Positions 1 to 7,922 of a stretch of 23,407 nt of DNA are shown in pieces. Source of the DNA: a virus. The stretch spans positions 1 to 23,407 of IMG/VR virus record IMGVR_UViG_3300033146_001930; one strand, written 5' to 3'. The notes under the pieces were generated by a model. It searched no databases. It was not told where the DNA came from and worked only from the letters and a program-made list of their open reading frames with translations. Within the stretch, counting starts at the first letter, position 1. Each line of letters starts with the position of its first letter. The translations under genes were made by a program, and so were the position numbers.

Positions 1-47
1 CCATAATATTTTTTTGCTGCTTTTAATGCTTTTTCTTTCCAACTCAT
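1..47 (-). CDS. Start of an unidentified gene (runs off the window)
   Basis: Only the first 15 codons are visible (MSWKEKALKAAKKYY). The ATG overlaps the TAA stop of the upstream ankyrin gene as TAATG, which is typical of translationally coupled phage genes. The peptide is Lys/Ala-rich and probably helical. Nothing more can be said about function. Confidence 0.5.
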   Translation of the reverse strand, partial: MSWKEKALKAAKKYY

Positions 48-478
48 TATATTTTGAATTTTTTTACTTCTTTTTTCTTAAAATAATCTCTTAAATATTT
101 ATTGTTTTTGATTTTTTTCAAATTTTTATCAGAAATAACACTAAAAAAAGTTTCTTCCCAATCATCTTCAGAATCAATATCTAAACCATTTTCTAATAAT
201 ATTTCAAGAATATCTAAATGTTTATTTGTATAATATGCCGCAGTTCTTGATGTAGCATTTGTTTGATTAACATCAATACCATCATCAATCAATAATTCAA
301 CAATTTCTTTGTATCCATACATAGTAGCAATGATTATGAATTCATTCTGATAATAATCTTCTATATTATTATTTCTAAAATATTCAATATCATTATCTCG
401 AATATGATTATTTATATTTTCAATATAATTTATATTGAAATTCTCATTAATTTCATTATAATTTTTTAGATATTTCAT
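47..478 (-). CDS. Small ankyrin-repeat protein with MKYLK N-terminus
   Basis: A protein of 143 residues. Residues about 46-110 contain two degenerate ankyrin repeats (for example GYKEIVELLIDDGIDVN and HLDILEILLENGLDID, with the usual hydrophobic/Gly-Asp-Asn pattern). Ankyrin repeats normally bind other proteins, and the partner here is unknown. The N-terminus (MKYLKNYNEINEN) and C-terminus (VKKFKI) match the start and end motifs of the small genes at 22483-23407, so a dispersed family is likely. The N-terminus also resembles T4 capsid-targeting peptides, so the protein might be packaged in the head; that is inference. A TATATA box lies 5 nt before the ATG. The stop overlaps the next minus-strand start. 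Gene reality is well supported; function is open. Confidence 0.75.
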   Translation of the reverse strand: MKYLKNYNEINENFNINYIENINNHIRDNDIEYFRNNNIEDYYQNEFIIIATMYGYKEIVELLIDDGIDVNQTNATSRTAAYYTNKHLDILEILLENGLDIDSEDDWEETFFSVISDKNLKKIKNNKYLRDYFKKKEVKKFKI

Positions 479-483
479 TTACA

Positions 484-489
484 TATATA
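484..489 (-). promoter_or_regulatory. TATATA box 5 nt before the ATG at 478
   Basis: TATATA on the minus strand followed by exactly five bases and the ATG. The same box and spacing occur at 15818, 20952 and 20998. If it acts as a -10 element, transcription would begin at or very near the start codon. Such hexamers are common by chance in DNA this AT-rich, so the call rests on the repeated spacing. Confidence 0.4.
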
Positions 490-554
490 TTAAAAAATAA
501 AAATCATTTTTAAGATTAAGAAAAATAATATATAGATAAAAATATTTAAAGACA

Positions 555-2618
555 ATGGCAGGAACTCAATCAAAATATATTACATTACAACAAAATATAT
601 TATTAGAATATTTTTATGATGAATCAAATTTAAAAAAAGAAGATTATCATATAATTAATAATTTAAATAATGGAGAAAAAGGATATTGTTCAAAATTAGG
701 ATTAAATTCAATAGAAAAATCTGTATTTCCAATTGATACTTTAGTAAAAAAATATGCAATTATTGATAGTTCTAAATATAATTATTTAAAAATTGGAAGT
801 TTCCAAACAACTTATACTCATTTTGATAAGGTGCGATTACATTTACCAACAACATATTCATTTATTGATAATGATTATATTGGTTTATATTTAAAAATTT
901 ATGCTTTTGATAAATTAAATAAAAAGACTGTAAATTTAGCTTCAATAATATATGATGATACTTTACCTGGATCAGATAAAGATATGATTTATAATGAAGA
1001 ATTTTTTTATAATCAACAACAATTTGGGAAATATTTAACTTTTGATATTCCATCATTATATGAAATTTCAAGACAAAGAACAAATATAATATCAGTAGAT
1101 TTACCATTAGATAATTCTATTAATATCAATCTATCTGAGTATGGTTTAAATTCAGAATCACCAATCTTTTTTGATTTTAGTTGGGTTATTTCAAAACAAA
1201 ATGTTTTAGGTAATGAATATTATTATTTATCAGATATTAATACTAAATCAATATCAAATAAACCTGAATACCAGACTCTTGGAGTACAAGTTCAAGAAAG
1301 TGAGAATGGAGATTATTTTGAAATATTTGGAACATATAACCAAAGTAATGAATTAATTGATGATTGGGTTGATGAAATGGTTTCGTCAGGAAGAAAAATT
1401 AAAATTGAATATGATGTATCTTTATTTGAAGAAAATATATTAACTAATAAACAATCATTTTTAGTTACTGAATTATTTTCTAAAAAAATATTATATAGAC
1501 CAATTGTTACGTTTTCAAATACTGTTGCTTTGATTGATGTTGAAATGAAAGTTATAGATTTATATGATAATTCACAGATTCTTAGAAAAGCTTCAATAGG
1601 ATTAAAAGAAAATATTTTTAAATATGGTAGAAAATTAACAAAAATAAATATAGATAATGCTTGGAAACCAAAAATTTATAATCAAAAAGTTTTATCAATA
1701 GGTGGAGATATAAAATCTCAAAATATACCAGATATTACATTAACTAAAGTAAATTTTCCTGTAATTGTTGATAGAATAAAAATTTTAACTAAAACATCAC
1801 CATCAAATAAAACTGATTATAAAGCAATGGGTTTAGCTGAAATAATTATAAATCCATTTGGAAATATTCTAAAATTTGATATTGCTTCTAGTGTTGAAGA
1901 TGAGGTTGTGACTCCATATAATTTAGTAAAGATAACAGAAAATTCAACGATAACTTTATCATTTAAAGATGAAACTAATTTTTTAGAAAAAAATATTTGG
2001 CAACAAACAGATAAAAATAATTTAGAATTAGGTACAATTTATTATAAAATTGAAGAAACAGATATATCTATATTAAAAAATATTTATAAAAATAATAAAA
2101 ATTTTTATATAACAATTAAAGGAGATAATACAAATGATAGAACATTATTATATTCTGGTAAATTTGTTTTCTTTGATGATTTAACATTTTTAGAAAATTC
2201 AAATAGTGAAATTGACGAAATAAATGGATTAAGTGATTTAGGATTATCTAAAACAGAAATAGATGCATTATTAAATAATACAATTTCAAATAATCTTTCT
2301 GATTCCGCATCTAATAAAAATTTATTCGTTTTTTTACATCATGATGCTGATACAGCAAGTTTTGAATCATATTTATCATCTATAAATGCAGATATTCATT
2401 TTAAACAAGCAGGTGGTAATGATAATTGTTTAACATATATGTATTTTATTTTAAATTTAAAAAATAATATAATTTTAGATATAAAATTAAGACATGAAGT
2501 ATCGGAAGTTAAAGAAATGGAATTTTGTTTAGGTAAAGGAAAACCATCAAATTCTATAATAAATATAGATGAATTAAATTCAAGTATTACTGCATTTAAT
2601 TGTAATTTAAAAAAATAA
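555..2618 (+). CDS. Unidentified large beta-rich protein, probably virion structural
   Basis: A protein of 687 residues with no signal peptide, membrane segment or recognisable enzyme motif. It is dominated by alternating hydrophobic/polar stretches rich in Tyr, Phe, Ile and Asn, suggesting beta-sandwich domains, with an Asp/Asn/Ser-rich linker near residues 550-595 and another globular C-terminal part. It is followed after only 10 nt by a tail-tube-fold gene, so the two are likely co-transcribed and co-functional, which points to a tail or baseplate component. The length is close to that of a T4 tail sheath (659 residues), but I do not see the conserved C-terminal sheath pattern and do not call it one. 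It is transcribed divergently from the ankyrin gene. The ATG at 555 begins MAGTQSKY. Structural role is inferred from the neighbour only. Confidence 0.6.
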   Translation: MAGTQSKYITLQQNILLEYFYDESNLKKEDYHIINNLNNGEKGYCSKLGLNSIEKSVFPIDTLVKKYAIIDSSKYNYLKIGSFQTTYTHFDKVRLHLPTTYSFIDNDYIGLYLKIYAFDKLNKKTVNLASIIYDDTLPGSDKDMIYNEEFFYNQQQFGKYLTFDIPSLYEISRQRTNIISVDLPLDNSININLSEYGLNSESPIFFDFSWVISKQNVLGNEYYYLSDINTKSISNKPEYQTLGVQVQESENGDYFEIFGTYNQSNELIDDWVDEMVSSGRKIKIEYDVSLFEENILTNKQSFLVTELFSKKILYRPIVTFSNTVALIDVEMKVIDLYDNSQILRKASIGLKENIFKYGRKLTKINIDNAWKPKIYNQKVLSIGGDIKSQNIPDITLTKVNFPVIVDRIKILTKTSPSNKTDYKAMGLAEIIINPFGNILKFDIASSVEDEVVTPYNLVKITENSTITLSFKDETNFLEKNIWQQTDKNNLELGTIYYKIEETDISILKNIYKNNKNFYITIKGDNTNDRTLLYSGKFVFFDDLTFLENSNSEIDEINGLSDLGLSKTEIDALLNNTISNNLSDSASNKNLFVFLHHDADTASFESYLSSINADIHFKQAGGNDNCLTYMYFILNLKNNIILDIKLRHEVSEVKEMEFCLGKGKPSNSIINIDELNSSITAFNCNLKK

Positions 2619-2628
2619 TTAAAAAATT

Positions 2629-3267
2629 ATGAGATTAAATTCTACAAATAATAAATTTATTTTTAATTTTCCTGTTGATTTTGTTGAACCTTGGTTATCT
2701 AAAGAATTACAGAATGTTATGGATAAAAATTTTATTCCATATGAAACAGTTCTTGAATATATTAATTCAACTATAAAAGAAATTGTTTTCCCATCAATGT
2801 CTTTTGATAATGTTGAACAGACTATAAAACGTGGTAAAATTGTTTCATATAAACCAGCAAAAAATATACATGATGCATTTACAAATGAAATAGATATAAC
2901 TTTAAAATCTGTTGATTCAAATTTAAATTATTTTATTTTAGTTCAAATTTTAACAGAGTATTATTTAAATACAACTAAAGATTATGATTCAGATTTTAGT
3001 ATAGATATATTAGATCATCATGGTGATAAGATTTATTCAATATTATTTAAAGAAGTTTTATTAAAATCTATTGGTGAAATAAGAATGGGATATCAAATGT
3101 TTGATTTGTCTGAAAAAACATTTTCTATAACATTTAGATATAATTGGATAAAAACTTACTATGAACTTGATGATGATGATATTAAAACAAATAAATCAAT
3201 TTATGATATACCTATTGATTTTCATCCTGGAAAACTTGATAAATTAGATAATGGTGGTGAATATTAA
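2629..3267 (+). CDS. Tail-tube-fold protein (T4 gp19/gp54-like)
   Basis: A protein of 212 residues. The order of elements fits the tail-tube family of contractile-tail phages: an N-terminal FNFPVDFVEPW segment, FPSMSFDNVEQ leading into a Lys/Gly turn (IKRGKIVSYKP), a strand pattern FTNEIDITLKSVDSN, a helix (NYFILVQILTEYY), FSIDILDHHGDKIYSILF, then KSIGEIRMGYQMFDLSEKT and a closing strand FSITFRYNWIKTYY. In gp19-like proteins these strands build the ring that stacks into the tube. The protein is somewhat longer than T4 gp19 (163 residues), so a tube-initiator or baseplate protein such as gp54 or gp48 is equally possible. It lies 10 nt after the preceding putative structural gene. The family call is by pattern recognition, not by search. 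Confidence 0.55.
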   Translation: MRLNSTNNKFIFNFPVDFVEPWLSKELQNVMDKNFIPYETVLEYINSTIKEIVFPSMSFDNVEQTIKRGKIVSYKPAKNIHDAFTNEIDITLKSVDSNLNYFILVQILTEYYLNTTKDYDSDFSIDILDHHGDKIYSILFKEVLLKSIGEIRMGYQMFDLSEKTFSITFRYNWIKTYYELDDDDIKTNKSIYDIPIDFHPGKLDKLDNGGEY

Positions 3268-3339
3268 AAAAAAAGTATTTTTTAAAAATAATATATATTA
3301 TAACTAAAAATTATTTTTATTCTATATAATTTTTATATA

Positions 3340-3380
3340 TTTTTTGGGAGTTGAATGAATAACATTTAATTTCCAAAAAA
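3340..3380 (+). promoter_or_regulatory. Strong RNA hairpin in front of the UVR-motif gene
   Basis: Left arm 3340-3357 and right arm 3363-3380 form an unbroken 18-bp stem around an AATAA loop. All three non-Watson-Crick positions are G:U pairs when read as plus-strand RNA; on the minus strand they would be C:A mismatches. The structure therefore belongs to the plus-strand transcript. No U-tract follows, so it is not a normal terminator. It ends 14 nt before the ATG at 3395 and hides a GGGAG sequence. It could control translation, protect or direct processing of the mRNA, or act as an RNase III site. Confidence 0.6.
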
Positions 3381-3394
3381 AAATAATAATTATC

Positions 3395-3751
3395 ATGAAA
3401 AAATTTAAAAACAATTTAATGTCATTAATTGATTTATTTGATTCAACAGAAGAAATAATTGATTTTTTAATAAATAAAAAGGCATTCGATGAAGAATTTG
3501 TAAAAAGAATTATTGAAACAAAGGATCAAGAGTATTTTAAAAATACTAAATTTGATAAAGATGATTTAAATTATGATGTATCATATAAGAATGATAAAAT
3601 TTTAGTTGATATTACGAAGAATGATGTTTTTTCATATTTAGATTCAGAAACAGAATTAATGAAAAAAATGAATCTGTATATAAAAACTGAACAATATGAA
3701 AAAGCACAATTAATGAAAAATTATTTTAATACTATTGATTTAGATTTTTAA
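3395..3751 (+). CDS. Small protein with a C-terminal UVR-like motif
   Basis: A protein of 118 residues, acidic in its middle part. The last 30 residues (ELMKKMNLYIKTEQYEKAQL followed by MKNYF) resemble the UVR motif, a short two-helix hairpin used for protein-protein contacts in UvrB, UvrC and McsA-like proteins. The N-terminal 50 residues are probably helical (MSLIDLFDSTEEIIDFLINK). No catalytic motif is visible. It is preceded by the hairpin at 3340-3380 and followed by a clear terminator, so it may form a single-gene or end-of-operon transcript. An adaptor role is inference. Confidence 0.65.
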   Translation: MKKFKNNLMSLIDLFDSTEEIIDFLINKKAFDEEFVKRIIETKDQEYFKNTKFDKDDLNYDVSYKNDKILVDITKNDVFSYLDSETELMKKMNLYIKTEQYEKAQLMKNYFNTIDLDF

Positions 3752-3771
3752 TTTTTCATAAAAATATTAAT

Positions 3772-3805
3772 AAAAAATCTCACTTATTTTTAAGTGAGAT
3801 TTTTT
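3772..3805 (+). terminator. Intrinsic terminator after the UVR-motif gene
   Basis: TCTCACTTA (3778-3786) pairs with TAAGTGAGA (3791-3799) around a four-T loop. The stem is extended by A6/T6 on the outside and followed by a T-tract. It lies 20 nt after the stop at 3751 and is symmetric enough to work in both directions. Confidence 0.85.
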
Positions 3806-3810
3806 TTAAG

Positions 3811-3852
3811 CAAAATAATTAAACAAAAAAAATAATTAAACAAAAAAATAAT
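3811..3852 (+). repeat. Short imperfect tandem repeat upstream of the S1 gene
   Basis: Three imperfect copies of C-A(4-8)-TAATTAAA at 3811-3823, 3824-3840 and 3841-3852. They lie between the terminator and the S1 start. They give phased A-tracts and may be part of an upstream promoter element, but in a genome this AT-rich they could also be slippage. Confidence 0.45.
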
Positions 3853-3913
3853 CACATACTATAATTCTTGTATCTGAACTAATGATGATACATTTTTAAA
3901 AGTAAAATAAAAT

Positions 3914-5056
3914 ATGAATAATGAAAATGATTTTTGGAATAATCTTGAAAATGATGAAGACAAAATTTTAAAATTTAATGAAAATGGTGATTATGGTGCA
4001 AGACATTTTACATCAGAAGAAATTCAAATGCTTGAAGTTTTTCAAACATTACCAAGTGTTTCTGAAATTAAAGTAGGTGATGTAGTATCAGGTCTAATCA
4101 GCACTCTAAATTCAAAAGAGATAATTATAGATGTGAATTATAAAGATTCTGTTTATGTTGATATTAAACCAATTGATTATAAATTTACAGAAAATCTTCA
4201 TGTGAATGAAAATATAAATGTGATGATTACTAGTGTAACAGAAAAACCTTTTGTTATTAAAGGATCAATAACAGAATTAATTAAAATTGATGTTGCTAAT
4301 AAATTAAAAGATTTATATATTAATAAAGAACATCTTATGGCTACAGTTAATGAAATTATCCCTGCTGGATTTATGTTATCAATTGAAATGAATAATATAT
4401 CATTAACTGCATTTATGCCAAATACTTTGGCTGGTGTAAATAGATTAACTCCAGAACAATCAACAGCTTTATTAGGAAATGAAATTCCTGTTATGTTGGA
4501 AACTTTACAACAAGAAAAGGGTGTGTATGTAGTCTCTAGAAAAAAATATCTTAAATCTTTAATTCCTAATGCCATAGAAAAATTAGATAAAGATACTGTT
4601 TATACTGGAACTATAACTGGTAGTAAAGATTTTGGAGTTTTTGTTGAATTTAGTGCTACTCCTGATGGAGAAAAATGCTTAACTGGTATGATACATAAAG
4701 TTAATATTAATAAAGAATGGCAAGATAAATTAGATCAAATATTACCTGGTATGGAAATTGATTTTTATGTTCAAGATATTCTTAAAGGTGATAGATTAAT
4801 TTTAACTCAAAATATTTATACTGAATCTCTTTGGGATACAATTAGAGTTAATCAAGTTAAAGAAGGTACTGTGATAGCTATAAAGCCTTTTGGTGCACTC
4901 ATTTCTTTAGATCAACAAACAATGGGATTAATACAAACAACTTATATTAATAAAGCTGAAAAAGTTCTGAAAAAAGGTGAGAAAGTTCAAGTCAAAGTTG
5001 TCTCAGTTATTAAAGATGATAGAAAAATTTATCTATCATTTCCTGATAACAAGTAA
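3914..5056 (+). CDS. S1-repeat RNA-binding protein (ribosomal protein S1-like)
   Basis: A protein of 380 residues with four S1 (OB-fold) repeats at about 52-118, 140-210, 226-300 and 315-377. Typical pieces are KVGDVVSGLISTLNSKEIII, ATVNEIIPAGFMLSI, YTGTITGSKDFGVFVEF and KEGTVIAIKPFGALISLDQQ. The third and fourth repeats are closest to the consensus; the second is more divergent. The N-terminal 50 residues are acidic and lack a fold I recognise. Bacterial S1 has six repeats and delivers mRNA to the ribosome, so this shortened phage version may help translate AT-rich phage mRNAs or replace or compete with host S1; that role is inferred. It stands alone between two terminators, so it is likely controlled independently. 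The start at 3914 (MNNENDFW) fits the composition and has no earlier in-frame alternative that improves the family match. Confidence 0.85.
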   Translation: MNNENDFWNNLENDEDKILKFNENGDYGARHFTSEEIQMLEVFQTLPSVSEIKVGDVVSGLISTLNSKEIIIDVNYKDSVYVDIKPIDYKFTENLHVNENINVMITSVTEKPFVIKGSITELIKIDVANKLKDLYINKEHLMATVNEIIPAGFMLSIEMNNISLTAFMPNTLAGVNRLTPEQSTALLGNEIPVMLETLQQEKGVYVVSRKKYLKSLIPNAIEKLDKDTVYTGTITGSKDFGVFVEFSATPDGEKCLTGMIHKVNINKEWQDKLDQILPGMEIDFYVQDILKGDRLILTQNIYTESLWDTIRVNQVKEGTVIAIKPFGALISLDQQTMGLIQTTYINKAEKVLKKGEKVQVKVVSVIKDDRKIYLSFPDNK

Positions 5057-5066
5057 TTATTTTCTA

Positions 5067-5099
5067 AAAGGGTACAATGATTGTACCCTTTCTTTTTTT
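5067..5099 (+). terminator. Intrinsic terminator after the S1 gene
   Basis: An 11-bp perfect stem (5067-5077 with 5081-5091) containing GGGTAC/GTACCC, a three-base TGA loop and a seven-T tract. It begins 10 nt after the S1 stop. An ATG inside the hairpin (5077) is in frame with the next gene but makes an implausible start. Confidence 0.9.
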
Positions 5100-5112
5100 A
5101 TATATAATTATA

Positions 5113-6384
5113 ATGAAAAAATTAACAAATGAAATATTTATAGAAAAAGCAAAAAAAATTCATAATAATAAATATGATTATTCTTTAGTTGATTATAAAA
5201 ATAATGATATTAAAATAAAAATAATTTGTCCAAATCATGGTGTTTTTGAACAAAAACCAAAAAAACATTTAAGAGGTCAAGGTTGCTTTGAATGTAATGG
5301 AAACAAGAAAAAAACAAATGAAGAATTTATTGATGAAGCTAATAAAATACACATTAATAAATATAATTATTCTTTAATTGAATATAATAACAATAAAACT
5401 AAAATAAAAATTATTTGTTCAGAACATGGTATATTTGAACAAGCACCTATAAATCATCTTAACGGTAATGGCTGTCCAAAATGTGTAGGAAAAAATAAAA
5501 CAAATAATGATTTTATAAAAAAAGTGAAAAAATTTCATGGAGATAAATATGATTATTCTTTAGTTGATTATAAAAATGCTAAAACAAAAGTAAAAATTAT
5601 TTGTCCTATTCATGGAGTTTTTGAACAAAGACCATATTCTCATATGTATAATGGGTGTCCAAAATGTGCAAATAATATTAAATATACTACTGAAGATTTT
5701 ATAAAAAAAGCCAAAAAAATACATAATAATAAATATGACTATTCTTTGATAAATTATGAAAATAATCATACTAAAGTAAAAATCATTTGTTTTGAACATG
5801 GTGTTTTTAAACAAATAGCAAAAAATCATTTATCTGGTAATGGTTGTCCAAAATGTGCAAATAATATTAAATATACTACTGAAGATTTTATTCAGAAAGC
5901 AAAAAAAATTCATGATGATAAATATGATTATTCTTTAGTTAAGTATAATAATTCTGAAACTAAAGTAAAAATCATTTGTCCTGAACATGGTGTATTTGAA
6001 CAAATCGCATATTTACATTTAAAAGGTTATGGATGTAAAAATTGTGCAACTAAAAATATCAGATTAAAAACATTGGAAAGAATAAAAAATAACTTAAAAA
6101 ATGGTTATCAAATAATACCTAATTTCAATCCAAAAGCATGTGAAATCTTTGATAAAATTTCAGAGAAGAAAAATATAAAAATTCAACATGCAATGAACGG
6201 TGGAGAATATTATATCAAAAAACTTGGATACTGGGTTGATGGTTATGATAAAGAAAATAATGTTGTCTATGAATTTGATGAAAAATATCATGACTCAGAA
6301 ATACAGAAAGAAAAAGATCTTGTCAGAGAACAAGAAATAATAAATTTATTAAAATGTAAATTTATTAGAATAAAAGAAAAATAA
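5113..6384 (+). CDS. Zinc-ribbon-repeat protein with C-terminal nuclease-like domain (putative homing endonuclease)
   Basis: A protein of 424 residues from the ATG at 5113; an upstream in-frame ATG at 5077 lies inside the terminator and is rejected. Five repeats of about 63 residues fill positions 4-315. Each has F(I)xKAKKIHNNKYDYS, then KVKIICPEHGVFEQ, an H-L pair and GCPKC, giving a C-H-H-C-x-x-C set that probably binds zinc. The C-terminal 100 residues contain LGYWVDGYDKENNVVYEFDE, which has the D-(x)n-E-x-D/E layout of PD-(D/E)XK or Vsr-like nucleases found in phage homing enzymes. I infer a mobile DNA endonuclease with modular DNA-binding repeats. It sits between the S1 gene and phoH, 4 nt before phoH, as an insertion would. 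A TATATA sequence at 5101-5106 precedes the start. Confidence 0.65.
   Translation: MKKLTNEIFIEKAKKIHNNKYDYSLVDYKNNDIKIKIICPNHGVFEQKPKKHLRGQGCFECNGNKKKTNEEFIDEANKIHINKYNYSLIEYNNNKTKIKIICSEHGIFEQAPINHLNGNGCPKCVGKNKTNNDFIKKVKKFHGDKYDYSLVDYKNAKTKVKIICPIHGVFEQRPYSHMYNGCPKCANNIKYTTEDFIKKAKKIHNNKYDYSLINYENNHTKVKIICFEHGVFKQIAKNHLSGNGCPKCANNIKYTTEDFIQKAKKIHDDKYDYSLVKYNNSETKVKIICPEHGVFEQIAYLHLKGYGCKNCATKNIRLKTLERIKNNLKNGYQIIPNFNPKACEIFDKISEKKNIKIQHAMNGGEYYIKKLGYWVDGYDKENNVVYEFDEKYHDSEIQKEKDLVREQEIINLLKCKFIRIKEK
5656..5891 (+). repeat. Recent 189-nt internal duplication
   Basis: The same 47-base stretch occurs at 5656-5702 and 5845-5891, exactly 189 nt (63 codons) apart, within repeats 3-5 of the zinc-ribbon gene. 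The other repeats differ much more at DNA level, so this unit was copied recently and the repeat number is probably variable. Confidence 0.85.
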
Positions 6385-6387
6385 ATT

Positions 6388-7137
6388 ATGAGTAAGAAAA
6401 AACAATCTAAAAAAAACAATGATATGATTATAGATAATAAATCTATAATATTAGATGGTAAAAATATACCATTAAATAATAAACAAATTGCTGAAATATT
6501 ATATGGTAAAAAATTTAAACTCAGAGGTAAAAATAAAAAACAAAAAGAATTAATTACTGAAATCGATAAAAATCAAATAACCTTTGCAGTTGGACCAAGT
6601 GGTGTTGGAAAATCATATATTTCAGTTGCAAAAGCATTAGAATTATTAGCTAATCCAGATAATCAATATCAAAAGATATATGTGATAACACCAGCAGTAG
6701 AAGCGGATAATTCAATTGGTTGGTTGAAAGGTAGTCTTGAGGATAAGTTGGATCCTTACTTGTTCTCAACATATTATTTAATTGATAAAATAATTGGAAA
6801 GAAAAATAGAAAACAAATGCAAGAAATGAGAATAATAGAGCCATTAGCTTATGGTTTCATTAGAGGAATTTCGATTGATAATGCAATTGTTATAGCAGAA
6901 GAATCACAGAACACTGGTGTATCACAAATGAAAACATTATTAACAAGGATAGGATATAATACAAAATTTATTATAAGTGGTGATTTAGAGCAAACTGATA
7001 GAAAGGGAAATAATAATGGTTTATCAGATGGTATTAATAGAATTAAAGATATAGAAGAAATAGGTTTGGTTGAATTTTCCACTAAAGATATAGTTCGAAA
7101 TCCATTAATAAGTAAGATTTTAAAAAGATATAACTAA
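6388..7137 (+). CDS. phoH: PhoH-family ATPase
   Basis: A protein of 249 residues with the core of the PhoH P-loop ATPase family. Walker A is AVGPSGVGKSY (about 67-77), the Walker B region is AIVIAEESQNTG (about 165-176), and the family signature FIISGDLEQTDR follows near 193-204. A basic N-terminal 50-residue extension precedes the ATPase core. PhoH proteins are common in large myophages, and their role is uncertain; RNA metabolism (helicase or nuclease partner) has been proposed. It follows the zinc-ribbon nuclease by 4 nt and ends in a hairpin. No C-terminal RNA-binding or PIN domain is present. Confidence 0.9.
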   Translation: MSKKKQSKKNNDMIIDNKSIILDGKNIPLNNKQIAEILYGKKFKLRGKNKKQKELITEIDKNQITFAVGPSGVGKSYISVAKALELLANPDNQYQKIYVITPAVEADNSIGWLKGSLEDKLDPYLFSTYYLIDKIIGKKNRKQMQEMRIIEPLAYGFIRGISIDNAIVIAEESQNTGVSQMKTLLTRIGYNTKFIISGDLEQTDRKGNNNGLSDGINRIKDIEEIGLVEFSTKDIVRNPLISKILKRYN

Positions 7138-7155
7138 TCATTATATCTTTTTAAA
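7119..7155. terminator. Bidirectional terminator between phoH and the small-gene cluster
   Basis: A perfect 15-bp AT-rich stem (7119-7133 with 7141-7155) and a 7-base loop. The left arm contains the last codons of phoH, and the right arm contains the last codons and stop of the converging minus-strand ORF. There are few G:C pairs, so its strength is uncertain, but it sits exactly where two converging transcripts end. Confidence 0.6.
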
Positions 7156-7238
7156 TTGATTGATTAAATCCCATTTTTTATGTCTTTTAACATATGTATA
7201 ATAAGTGGTACAAATAAATATTAAAATATGGCCCACAT
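7141..7238 (-). CDS. Possible small membrane protein, apparently frameshifted
   Basis: From the ATG at 7238 the frame reads MWAIF and stops. In the next frame a continuous peptide of about 30 residues runs to the TAA at 7141 (LIFICTTYYTYVKRHKKW, then DLINQFKKI). One extra T in the T4 run would join them into a 33-residue protein with one hydrophobic segment followed by a basic tail, a plausible single-pass membrane peptide. The same direction of error (one missing base in a homopolymer) is seen at least once in terL. Alternatively a GTG at 7236 starts the second frame directly. It is the last gene of the small-gene cluster. Low confidence because of the size. Confidence 0.35.
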
Positions 7239-7246
7239 TCTCCAGA

Positions 7247-7507
7247 CTACTTTAATGAAACATTATGTATTTTAATATAATTCTGACAATCTTCACTTTC
7301 AAAGAATTTTTTAAATTGTTCTTTTTCATATTCAAAATTAGCAATTCCATGTAAATAACACGAACCTTTAGCAACAATCCAAGCATATTCCATATCTTCA
7401 TAACGTTTGCTAACATCAAATAAAAACAAAAACTGATTTTTTGCTTCTTGTTCAGTTATTTCGTTGTTTTCGAGTTTCTTACTTATTTCTAATATTTTTT
7501 CTTTCAT
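7247..7507 (-). CDS. Small hypothetical protein, 86 residues
   Basis: The N-terminal half (MKEKILEISKKLENNEITEQ, then EAKNQFLFLFDV) has a helix-turn-helix-like charged pattern that I associate with small hypothetical proteins of Flavobacteriia and their phages. The second half is Glu/Phe/Tyr-rich with two Cys. No catalytic motif, signal peptide or membrane segment is seen. Base composition is less AT-extreme than in the flanking phage genes. Part of the minus-strand small-gene cluster. Confidence 0.65.
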   Translation of the reverse strand: MKEKILEISKKLENNEITEQEAKNQFLFLFDVSKRYEDMEYAWIVAKGSCYLHGIANFEYEKEQFKKFFESEDCQNYIKIHNVSLK

Positions 7508-7580
7508 ATCGTTTCAATTTTTTTACTTTTAATATTTAAGTTCTTTCATTTTACTTTTGTGATTATTCAAAGCGTAGATA

Positions 7581-7880
7581 TTACACTGTGGCGTAATTTA
7601 ACCTTGCATCTTTGAAACTATATGTCATAAAATTTACATAAGCACGTAAATAATATTTTTTGTAATATCTATAATTCTTTGCTTTTTGTGGCTTATTATG
7701 CTTATTCCACCAGTAATCTTTTTTTTCATAAGAAGTCCAATTACCCATAATATAATGTTGTGATTTTCGAGTAAAAAACTTATGGCTATCAATTATGTAA
7801 TTAACAAAAAATAAATTACGCCTAATAATGCGTATAAAAAATGTCTTAATTGTCTGTAAATATTTAAGTAATCGTTTCAT
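7581..7880 (-). CDS. Small basic aromatic-rich protein, 99 residues
   Basis: A highly basic protein with many Tyr, Phe and Trp residues (WTSYEKKDYWWNKHNKP, NYRYYKKYYLRAYV). The N-terminal 30 residues are a cationic, hydrophobic helix candidate (FFIRIIRRNLFFVNYI). It may bind nucleic acid or membrane; no family is recognised. A TAAATTTG -7-like box lies upstream at 7910-7917 on the minus strand but without a -33 partner. Fourth in the small-gene cluster. Confidence 0.55.
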   Translation of the reverse strand: MKRLLKYLQTIKTFFIRIIRRNLFFVNYIIDSHKFFTRKSQHYIMGNWTSYEKKDYWWNKHNKPQKAKNYRYYKKYYLRAYVNFMTYSFKDARLNYATV

Positions 7881-7922
7881 ATTAAATTCATTTAAGTTAT
7901 AGGCAACATCAAATTTATCTTT

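Noticed and set aside
4198-4575. Minus-strand ORF inside the S1 gene
   Set aside because: The plus strand encodes clear S1 repeats here; the antisense frame has no independent support.
5077-5112. ATG at 5077 as start of the zinc-ribbon nuclease
   Set aside because: It lies in the terminator hairpin of the S1 gene, and the added residues (MIVPFLFLYIII) come from the T-tract; 5113 is better.
7552-7559. TACTTTTG on the plus strand as a -7 box
   Set aside because: No -33 TTTG and it would transcribe against the small-gene cluster with no gene downstream.
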